43,366 nt of DNA from Cudoniella acicularis (taxonomy: Eukaryota; Ascomycota; Leotiomycetes; Helotiales; Helotiaceae), in contig JAAMPI010000319.1 of NCBI GenBank assembly GCA_013054445.1, positions 1 to 43,366 of the forward strand, in the 5' to 3' direction. Below, one piece after another: positions 34,925-43,366 of the stretch. The first letter of the stretch is position 1. Every line of letters begins with the position of its first letter. The position numbers and the translations under genes were made by a program. A model generated the notes under the pieces. That model was not told the DNA's origin. It worked only from the letters and a program-made list of their open reading frames with translations, and ran no database searches.

Positions 34925-36176
34925 CTTGCTTGAAAAACGCAGCTAGGAAATGAAACTGGCATACGGATAAGGGGTTATTAGTCTTTGTTTATACTCTGGT
35001 GGGCACCAACTATAAGCACTCTCGGGATTTCGTCTCCAAAAATTTACCCCAGGAGCCATTTTGCATGTGCTTGGCAGTTTTGAAGGATGGTACAGCCGGT
35101 TGGTTATGTAGAAGAGCAACGTAGTCTAGAGTAGAGATTCCATAAAAAGGAGGTCGCCGAGCAGCCGGAATGCTCAGCTTGAGGCAGCGGCCAACACGGG
35201 AGAGGCTCAGGAAGCACTCCACAGCAAGCTTCGGAGTACGTAGTTGACGCCGCCTTGGGCAAAACATAAAATGCGGGGAAACCAGGGGCATCAATAAGGC
35301 CAGCCTCTGAAAAGGAGCCAACTTGGATCCTACGCGGTACTGGTGCACAATTCGGCTGACGAGTATTTAGGCAAAATAATATCACTGGACCTTGACAGGT
35401 AGCCTCTTCTGGCAAAAAAGCACTAGGAAACGTTAAATGAGAAAACGTGAAATGTGACATTCAACCAGGAGGAAGACACAATTTTGTGATATCAAGGAAA
35501 GGTAGATAGTCATTAATCGTGTCGTTAACAGGATTTCTGCTGTCAGTCCATCCAGCGGGTTGTCATACACCTGAGTTTGCAATAAAAAGGCAGCGTGGAG
35601 TCAAAGAGATAAACCGAGCTGGAGCTAGAAGCTAGTGACAGTTTCGTTGACGGCACCGAGGTTATCGAGATGAACGTGTTTCTAATGAAGAGTAGTGGCG
35701 GAGGAGATGAGTCCGGATACATCATATATGCGAGGCTCGGAGGGTGGAAATGGGTTCGTTGGCACTCGGTCCGGTTTTTCCTGAGGGCCGGAGAGTTTAT
35801 TGAAGGCCAATTAGTAATTGAGAATATAGTCTTGTAACTTTTGAGATTTCGTTCGACGGAGCAGAAAGATTTTGCTCCTGTGAGGTATTAACAAGGGGGA
35901 TGAAAAGCAGATAGAAGAGCTCGAGGTTCATGTGGTCGGGTGAAGTCCGGCTGCTGAGCCGTTAAGTCACGTGATGCCAGTCTTCGCGTCAATTTTGCGC
36001 TAACCAAAAATTGATCGCAAGGCTCGAGGCTCAGAATTCGCGAAGAGCTCCAGGAATCATCATCATTGCCAATTCCTGGTGTACCTCAGTCGCGTTTCCG
36101 CCCAACGATCGATAGGCTTACCACGCGCGAACTATCCAAGAGAGCAGTTGAGGCTACCAAGCCTTCAGCTTTCAAG
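34925..36176. promoter_or_regulatory. Divergent promoter region between the GMC gene and the SF3b gene
   Basis: 1.25 kb between divergent starts. GTCACGTGATG at about 35967-35977 contains CACGTG. Open frames on the minus strand (35010-35460) have no domain character and lack a convincing start. The plus frame from 36066 runs into the SF3b gene, but its extra 37 codons were treated as leader. Confidence 0.5.
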
Positions 36177-37942
36177 ATGGCGCCGAAAATGACTAAAAAT
36201 CAGATGCGGCGCGCGAAGAAGAAGGAACAGAAGAAAGCGCAGGTTTGCTCACCAGAATTATGTACCAACGCAATACATACTTACAAATTGTGCAGGTCAC
36301 ACCAACACCAGAACCCGAGACGAAGCCAGAACCGGAACCAGAACCAGTCTCCGAAACCCCCGCCATATCAGAACCACCTAAAGATGATCTATCAATATCA
36401 GAAATTAGCGAAGATGATCCCAACTACGCAATGTTCAAGGAGATATTGGAGAAGTTTGGTGCAAGCACGGAAGAAGAAGAGGGTGCGGAGGCCAAGGCTG
36501 CCGACAAGGGCGAGGTCTTTTACGATGACGATGACGAAATACCAGACGAAGACGAAGAGGCCGACAAGGAGCACAAGCTTTCGAAGAAGAAGAGAAAGGA
36601 GAGGGATAAGCTATCGGTGGCAGAACTGAAGGCCCTCGTGAAGAAGCCGGAATTGGTGGACTGGACAGATACATCCGCCTCAGACCCTCGATTACTCGTT
36701 CATATTAAATCATACCGAAATGTTGTTCCAGTACCAAGTCATTGGTCACTGAAGCGCGAATACCTATCTTCAAAACGTGGTGTTGAGAAGCCGCCTTTCG
36801 CCCTCCCGAAGTTTATTCAAGAAACTGGTATCGCAGAAATGCGAGATGCCGTGTTGGAGAAGCAAGATCAAGCTAGTTTGAAGCAGAAGCAGAGGGAGAG
36901 AGTTCAGCCGAAGATGGGAAAACTCGATATTGATTACCAGAAGCTATACGAAGCATTTTTTCGATTTCAGACAAAGCCAGAATTGACGCGATTTGGAGAG
37001 GTTTATTACGAAGGCAAAGAGTACGAGACCAATTTAAAGCACCTACGACCTGGCGAGCTCAGCGATGAATTGAAGGAGGCCCTTAATATTCCACCAGGAG
37101 CCCCTCCGCCGTGGTTGATCAATCAGCAAAGATTCGGTCCTCCGCCATCTTACCCGTCGCTGAAAATACCCGGGTTGAATGCTCCTCCACCCCCAGGAGG
37201 TGCATGGGGTTTTCATCCTGGTGGATATGGCAAACCTCCTGTTGATGAATTCAACAGGCCTTTATTTGGAGGAGATATTTTTGGAGTTTTGCAACCCCAG
37301 GTCAACAATCAACTAGGCGAACCGGTCGAGAAGACACTTTGGGGCGAATTACAAGCACCCGAAGAAGAGTCAGAAGAGGAAGAGAGCGATGAAGAGGAAG
37401 AAGAGGATGAGGAGGACATTGGAGCTGGCCTGCAAACACCTAGTGGCCTGGAAACCCCAGGTGGCTTAGCATCTACTGTTCCATCCGAATATCCTGGTGA
37501 CATGAGCGTTGGGGGAGACTTTGACCTTCGAAAACAGAAGAGAGGTACGGAGACCGAAGAGTCGGTCCATCCAAAATCTGCTTATACTGTCATTCCGGAG
37601 AGACAAATCCGTGCCGAAGGTTTCTTTGGTGGCGAGCGAGCATACGATGTTCGTGGGGCACAAAATGCACATTTACCAGTTTTGGGTCAAGAGGATGAGA
37701 GCCGGAAGCGGAAGAAGCCTGGAGATGTTGATGTGGCTTTGGATCCTGACTCATTGCAATCGGAAGATGGAATCAGCAAGGAGGAGGTTAAGCGCAGATT
37801 TGAAGCTCAGAAGAAAGAGGAGAAGGGTGCCTGGGCTTTCGAGGAAGATCTAAGTGATATGATTGCTCAAGAAAGCAGGAAGCGGCAGAAGAGAGACGAG
37901 GAAAAGCGAGGCGAGAAAAGGGAAAGATCGTATAGATTTTAG
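36177..37942 (+). CDS. SF3B2: Splicing factor 3B subunit 2 (SAP145/Cus1 homologue)
   Basis: Two exons, 36177-36242 and 36296-37942, give 570 aa. The start was chosen at MAPKMTKNQMRRAKKKEQKK, the conserved basic opening of the fungal family, although the frame is open 37 codons further up. Acidic and Glu/Lys-rich stretches follow. The DUF382 domain starts at LVDWTDTSASDPRLLVHIKS and includes NVVPVPSHWSLKREYLSSKR and PPFALPKFIQETGI. The PSP (proline-rich) domain follows with RFGEVYYEGKEYE, LRPGELSDELKEALNIPPGA and PPPWLINQQRFGPPPSYPSL. It is part of the SF3b complex in U2 snRNP and helps hold the branch-site region in the nucleus. The C-terminus is acidic, then Lys/Arg/Glu-rich. The intron splits after codon 22. 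Confidence 0.95.
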
Positions 37943-38469
37943 GCCAAGCGGACACATTAAGCATGGCGTTTAGATGGACTTCAAAGGAGGCATCCTGTAT
38001 TTGAAAAGTGTAATATAGGTATCAGAATTGAGTGGCACGTTGAAGACTTGATATCAATCCTACGGTCCAGTGCAAAGCTTCTCTCATTTTATCACCTCTA
38101 TTTATTGTAGAAAGCTCACCAAGATTTCAAAGACGGCCAGAATTTCACAATAATGTCCCCATTTTCCATGCACGCGTGAGCCCCCTGTATATGATAGCGC
38201 CCCAAACCATCTACACTATATATTGTGGATAATCACGTGTTAAAAGGGCCTAGAACCCCTGTCGAGCTAGCGGCCGCGCCTCAAAATAATCGCGGCTTCC
38301 AGATACCATCAAACAAGAAAACTGATATCAAATCCACCGCCTTTATTCTTTTTGCATATTGCTCTTCTGAACGCGGCAACCACGACTAGGTCTGCCGACC
38401 CCAGTCCATGGGACACAAACACACCAGAGCCTAAGTTACAACGCGGGAAGGAAGCACCAGCAAGCCAAG
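37943..38469. promoter_or_regulatory. Spacer and promoter of the SR-type gene
   Basis: 527 bp. AATCACGTGTTAAAAGG at about 38231 contains CACGTG, and GCGGCCGC at about 38270 is GC-rich. No gene is seen. Confidence 0.4.
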
Positions 38470-41400
38470 ATGGACCGTGATCGCGGCCGCGGTGTTGAAC
38501 GAAGGTTAGTACTTGCTTTTCACTTTTGCTCTTTCACGCGCATACACCATTTCCTTGTATTTCCTTCAACTTGTTTGGACTGCATTGCTCGAAACACCGG
38601 AGGAGTATTATTTTGTACGGGAGCAAGGGAAGGCTTCAGAAGGACGAAAATGGCAGGCAAGGAGGAACGAGATGCAGACGCGATGGAGTCGGATGGAGAT
38701 TCTGGGAATGAGGATACAGACGCAGCCATGTCACACCAATCTTCTTCTTACGACGGAGATGATGAATACCCAAACGGCATTAAGCAACGCCCGAATACTC
38801 GAAAACACTATAGAGCGAAGCTTCCCGACTTCACCATGCTCTCAATTCGCTCTACGCCATCTCACGAAAACATAGTCAGCGACATAGAAGTTGCAAATTT
38901 CCAGAATTCGAATCCGAAAAAGCGCAGGCTTACTGAATCCCCCTTGTCACCGCTTCACTCAAACCCATCTCGCGATAGAGAATTAGATGGTGATTATCGA
39001 ATCTCGAATACCCAAAGCCCAAAACGTCCTCGCCTGGCACTGTCGATTCGTTTGTACAAAGGAAAGTCAACCAACTTGCAGTCCGAGGGAGACACTATAG
39101 CCGCGAATGCAATCGCTGAACGCGAACTCGCGACCTTCAATTTTTAGTCCGATCTATGCGGTGGAGGTCGTGGCGACAACACGCAAGCGGGAAATTTTCG
39201 AAATTCAAGTATAAGCTTTGATTGTCAAGGCACGGAGCCTCGGCGTTTGGCAAACCACCAAAATATCATCCAGAAACACTAGGGATCGGTAGAAAGTACA
39301 CAAAATGAGAGTTGGAATGGACCACCTGATCCTGGACCCCCTGGGCGTCTGGCACCCCCACCTTCCACCATACGAAGGAGGGTCATGACGTGAAAGGCTC
39401 AAGAACTGAAGCCGTGGTCGTTTTCAGAAGATGAGTTCAGCATATCATTATCGCGAGGCGTTATTGGGAACACGGGTAGCGTCCATGGAAGTCTAGCTAC
39501 TTCATACCCAACCTACGCTACCACATCATCCACCCTTTCAATATTGGATATACGCTGGGACGTCAATCTCTCCCGATGTGCCTGCTGGAGCTCCCTTGCA
39601 AAAGATGGGAGTAATGAATATGTGAGAGGAGCCCTTGCTGAGATGGTCGGATTGGATTTTGAGGGCGTTTTTCATCAGATGACTGGGAAAATTCTATTCG
39701 CAGATGTTTTTAGGGACAGCTATAGCTTCCCAAGAATCTCCATACATTTTGGAATCCCCAGTTCTCTTTCCATTACTGAAAGAGGGGGTTGAGAAGCCGT
39801 CATCATTTTGTGTCAAAGTCCGGCGAAGGCTGCATCCCTGGTGTTGCATTTGATCGATTTCGGAGCAAATTTGAAACTTCTCTGAATCACCTTCCAAAAC
39901 CAACCCACTAGACTTCTAAACTAGTCATGCATTCTTCAGAAGAGATTCTTTTGCACAAAGTGCTCCTAGCTTTATTCCACCATTTTAATGGCCTTTCTCA
40001 ATCAGCCAACGAATTTCCTATACCTGTCTTGATTAGTTTCATTGCCTTCTTAAACATTCATAAAGTGGTAGCCTCTGCTCCGAATAGAATTGCTAATAAT
40101 TATTACTACAGAGGAGATGGCGAGGTTACCAAAATTGGCGCTGGCGAGTCTTATAGACCTTCAGCACGAGCACGCTCTCCACCAAGGGCAGACACTTATC
40201 GTACAGACCGGGATCGAAGAACACCCCCTGTGAGCGATAGCTGGCATCCAAACAACCGAGATCGTTCCCCAAGACGTAGATCAAGAACACCGCCTCGAAG
40301 AGACCGCTCACCTGTTCGGGATAATTGGCGTTCAAGAGCTAGATCTCCGCCACGTGCCCGGTCCCCTCCCCGTGCTAGATCCCCACCGCGTGCCAGAAGC
40401 CCTCCACGAAGATCTCCCGTGCGAGCAAGATCTCCTCCTCGTGCTAGATCTCCACCTCGAGCGAGAAGTCCACAGCGTGCTAGAAGCCCTCCAAGAAGAT
40501 TTTCTCCAAGACGGGACGATGACCGAAGAGCTCGATCACCACCAAGAAGAGATGAGCGGTTAGTTATTTCCCTAATAAATTTTAAATTAATTTCAGCTAA
40601 TACCATAGTTATAGAAGAAGATCTCGATCTCCATATGACCGTGATCGACCCCCACCTCGAAACCGATCTCCGCTTCCCCCCAGAAGATCACCGCCTGCTG
40701 GCCCTAGAGGAGGAGGATATCGACCCCGTTCTCGAAGCCCAGATCGCCGAGATGATCGTGTGCCAACTGGACCAAGTTCTTCAAATTGGAGACGACGAAG
40801 TCCATCCCCTCCAGCACGAGAGTCTGAGCGATCGTCTGGAAGAACATCTACCAGTACCTCTCGTCGATCCTCACCTCATGTCCACTCAGATCGTCAGGTT
40901 CCTACACAAACGACAGCACAATCTAGAGCTCGCTCACCTCCTCGTGCTCGATCTCCCCCAAATCACCTTGCTTACAGAGAGAAAGAGTCTGCAAAATCTA
41001 CTCTGAGAGAACGCTCACCAATTCGACCCACGGCTCCGAAGTCTCCACCTCGTCAGCTTCAAAGATCACCACCGCGTGGACCAGCCAATTTCCGAGCACC
41101 AACTGGTCCAAGTAGTACCCGGAACTTCTCTGTACCTACCCATTCCTCAAACGCACCTATGTCAATGTCTGCCCATAACCGGCCAGAAAACAATGGTCCT
41201 ATAGTTCCCCCATCTGGCCCTCGTGGGTTTGTTACATCCGCTCGTGGTGGCTTTATGAGAGGAGGCAGAGGATCCTTCGGAAACGACCGTCAAACTCGAC
41301 CCGACAGCGGTTCCTGGGGAGCTGCACCTCCAAACCGTACAATGGCTGATCCCGCCACTCGAATCATCACCCCTGCAAGCCGCCCAACACAATCCCCATC

Positions 41401-41857
41401 TCCATCAATCCCATCTGGTCCAGCCGCTCAATCAGTTCCCACAGGTCCCTCCGCAGGAGGAATCCCCACTGGCCCTCGCGCAGGTGTCCCCTCTCGCCCC
41501 GCCCTCCAACACTCCTCCGCTGTCTACGGACCTCGCGCCACACAACAAAACATCATCCCACCCGGTCCCCGTCCTCACCCCGCGATGGCCAATCTCCCGC
41601 AAATCATCCAAGGCGGTCGAATCGATCCCACAGCTTCCGGCATCCCAGCCGATATCGCCGCCAGACTGAAGAAGAAAGAAGAAGAGGCGGAGAGTTTGAG
41701 GGAGGATCTGCACGCCAAGCAGGAGAAGTTGAGGCAGAGTTTGAAGGGGTGGGATAAGTTGAGTAGGGATAGTAAGAGTATGGGGTTGAAGAGCGAGTTG
41801 AGTGAGAGGCATGTTAGGTTGCTTGCTGGGGAGGGGGTTGGTGGCGCTGCGTTTTAG
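38470..41857 (+). CDS. Serine/arginine repetitive matrix-like nuclear protein
   Basis: Best model: exons 38470-38504, 40112-40558 and 40609-41857, 576 aa. Exon 1 (MDRDRGRGVER) joins GDGEVTKIGAGESYRP in phase across a 1607-bp intron (donor GTTAGT, branch GCTAAT, acceptor CTACAG). The second intron is 50 bp. The protein is dominated by RARSPP repeats (about residues 60-165), then Pro/Gly/Arg-rich low-complexity stretches with VPTGPS and RGGFMRGGRGSFG boxes. A C-terminal coiled coil follows (about 520-555, KKKEEEAESLREDLHAKQEK). RS repeats suggest a splicing or mRNA-export co-factor, regulated by SR kinases. The first exon is the least certain part; a different, non-coding first exon is possible. 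Confidence 0.7.
38505..39147 (+). CDS. Long ORF in the first intron of the SR-type gene (retained-intron or nested gene)
   Basis: The reading frame that starts in exon 1 stays open past the donor for another 214 codons, to TAG at 39145-39147. An internal ATG at 38650 begins MAGKEERDADAMESDGDSG and gives a 165-aa, Ser/Asp/Glu-rich protein with basic KKRR and KRPR patches and the phrases RAKLPDFTMLSI and RLALSIRLYKGK. It has no domain I recognise. A second splice choice, from the same donor to an acceptor at TTCAG about 38637, would also fuse exon 1 to this frame. It could be an alternative isoform, a nested nuclear protein gene, or a chance open frame. The composition looks protein-like. Confidence 0.35.
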
Positions 41858-42918
41858 GGGAATGGCTTTTTCAATTGTTCCTTTTAGGAGCGGAGGGGGG
41901 TCTTTGTTTTATTTTGCGGTGGTGGTCTGAATGAAGAAGGGAGGAATGAAGGGAGAATGCAAAAAACCATCTCATTTCTGCATTTCTGGTGTTTTTGGGT
42001 TGGGGCTTGATCCTTTATTCAGTTCGTTTGGGGTTCTCAGTTCCTCTCTAAACGAAGAATGCACAGGTAATGAGATGAGATGGGATCGTTAAGTTGAGAT
42101 ACCAGAGAGTCAGAGACAGAAACAAACAAACAAGCCTCAATGCAGCGAGCGTCTTGACATGACAGGAGGGATGGAAAAAATAGAAAATTAGAAGAATGAC
42201 AGCGTGGCACAGAGAGCGGAGGAGGTGTATAGATAGGTAATTTTGTAGTGATAGTTAATGATGAGATGAGTTTCCTTGAAGCTGTGCAGAGATAGAGTAT
42301 CTCTACTGAATGAAGCGTTGGATCCATTTCGTGTGCAGTGCAAGAAAGTTAAGAATGGGAGCAATTTCTCTAACTTGAGAGCTTACATGTATATACGTAT
42401 GTAGAGCCATTGCCAATTAGAAGGAACACTTACAGATGAAAAGAGCAAGTAAGTGGGTGATTATTAGGTATAATAAGGTATTTAAGGTGAGAGAGTCTCA
42501 GGTACAGTACTGGGAAATTTGCAACTCGAGTCTGTAGAGGGACGGTATGTTATTATTATATAGGCCGGCTTAATTTTAGTATTACATGATGAGAAACAGA
42601 GGAACTTGGAAAGGGGCTTCTTTCTTTGGTATAAGAGTGGTATTTGAGGTAGGTGTTTACTACTGGTTAGGTATATATACACTTAAGAGTGTTTAAAGCT
42701 CTACGGCATCAGCATCAACGGGAAGATCCTAGCGTGTAGCTAGGATTTATAACTGCACGGATATTAGTTTTGCCGGCGCTCATTGGGAATAATGAGAATT
42801 GCAGTGGTGGTTAACACTGGTGTGTCTACTGCCATGCCACGCCATGCCTCGCCATCATTCTGCTAAAGTGGAAGGCTTTACATTTATGTTGTTTTTAAAT
42901 ACTCAATTATCTCCTATT
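41858..42918. other. Intergenic spacer between convergent genes
   Basis: About 1.06 kb of 3' flank for the SR-type gene (plus) and ORC5 (minus). AT-rich, no gene or repeat recognised. Open frames at 42037-42327 and 42482-42682 (minus) look like chance. Confidence 0.5.
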
Positions 42919-43366
42919 CTATTCAGCAACATAATCCTCAACCTCAACCCCCACGCTCCTCCCCAAAGCCCGCACCACCTCCCACCCCACGGCAACCTTA
43001 TACCTACAACTCCCATCCAAGGCATCACCAGCACCTGCACCCCCCATCTTAACCAGCAGCCTCAAACTCGCCAGTGTTGCGATCGCTTGCCCTATATCTG
43101 CGCTTCCGTACACCGCGTCCTCTCCTGCCCTATTCCTCTTTTTGTTGTTATTGTTATTATTACCGAGAGGGCGGCAATCATCGCGTATGCAGTGGAAGAT
43201 GGCGAGCATGCGTTCTAGGACGAAGGCTTGTGGGCCGAGTAGCTTGCGTGATATCTTGCGGTTTTTGGATACGCCTGATGTGGAGGAGGTTAGGGCTGTG
43301 CCGCCGCCTTTCTTTTTGCGGCGGAGGGTGGTGGCTTTGGAGAAGTGGTGGATATCGGTTCGGGCT
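42919..43366 (-). CDS. ORC5: Origin recognition complex subunit 5, C-terminal part (partial)
   Basis: The minus-strand frame is open from the right edge to a stop at 42919 (about 148 codons). It contains TDIHHFSKATTLRRKKK, then ISRKLLGPQAFVLERMLAIF, IGQAIATLASLRLLVKMG and YKVAVGWEVVRALGRSVGVE, matching the ORC5 C-terminal winged-helix-containing domain. ORC5 is an AAA+ subunit of the six-part complex that marks replication origins in the nucleus; the ATPase part lies outside the window. A run of Asn/Lys (NNNNNNKKR) sits in the loop between the two helical blocks, where fungal homologues vary in length. Confidence 0.85.
   Translation of the reverse strand, partial: ARTDIHHFSKATTLRRKKKGGGTALTSSTSGVSKNRKISRKLLGPQAFVLERMLAIFHCIRDDCRPLGNNNNNNKKRNRAGEDAVYGSADIGQAIATLASLRLLVKMGGAGAGDALDGSCRYKVAVGWEVVRALGRSVGVEVEDYVAE

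Noticed and set aside
35010..35460. Overlapping minus-strand ORFs of 112-118 aa
   Set aside because: No domain character; they lie in the divergent promoter region and overlap in different frames.
36066..36176. Upstream ATG extending the SF3B2 homologue by 37 residues
   Set aside because: MAPKMTKNQMRRAKKKEQKK is the conserved family start as I recall it; the extension has no such character.
39927..40111. ATG at 39927 as the start of the SR-type gene
   Set aside because: The hydrophobic stretch before GDGEVTK reads like intron sequence with a branch site and a TACAG acceptor; exon 1 at 38470 fits in phase and composition.
40196..40606. Minus-strand ORF over the RARSPP repeats
   Set aside because: It is the mirror of an RS-repeat coding region; such repeats leave the other strand open.
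41432..41812. Minus-strand 126-aa ORF
   Set aside because: It is a shadow of the C-terminal coding region of the SR-type gene.

Overview
The window looks like nuclear DNA of a filamentous ascomycete (Pezizomycotina, possibly Leotiomycetes; the class is a guess). It has spliced genes with mostly 45-75 bp GT-AG introns and CTAAY-like branch sites, secreted hydrolases and oxidases typical of a saprotroph or plant-associated fungus, and a retrotransposon mutated in the way expected of repeat-induced point mutation (RIP). The exon structures were worked out by hand. For every gene called complete, the exon lengths sum to a multiple of three.

Left part (1-9.4 kb): the 3' end of an SGNH/GDSL hydrolase, a histidine-acid-phosphatase-like secreted protein, a PI-PLC-X-domain secreted protein, a degenerate RING-H2 fragment, an SDR pseudogene and a GH5 endoglucanase. 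This is a secretome-rich, partly decaying accessory region.

Middle part (9.4-19.3 kb): gene-poor. It holds degenerate hairpin repeats, one intact atypical SDR, a second SDR pseudogene and an ankyrin-repeat pseudogene with C-to-T type nonsense codons. Next comes a RIP-mutated Ty3/Gypsy chromovirus on the minus strand (protease, RT, RNase H, integrase and chromodomain all recognisable). The element's right edge cuts a mitochondrial ClpX gene just before the C-terminal AAA+ subdomain. The missing ClpX end is not found beyond the element, so the junction is a rearrangement or deletion breakpoint, or an assembly join.

Right part (20.6-43.4 kb): mostly core housekeeping genes. These are the glycogen branching enzyme, ATP synthase beta subunit (with a 13-nt microexon followed by a GC-AG intron), splicing factor SF3b subunit 2 (SAP145/Cus1), an SR-repetitive-matrix-like protein with an unusual 1.6-kb first intron carrying a long ORF, and the C-terminus of ORC5. 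A 5.3-kb spacer between ATP2 and a secreted GMC oxidoreductase carries two unusual local repeat families.

No tRNA, rRNA or CRISPR was seen. There is no biosynthetic cluster with a backbone enzyme. The most unusual signals are the near-total CpA/TpG loss in the retroelement with a sharp edge, an antisense convergent ORF inside it, the truncated ClpX, the dispersed TGCGATGTGCAACAAAA repeats, and the long ORF in the first intron of the SR-type gene.
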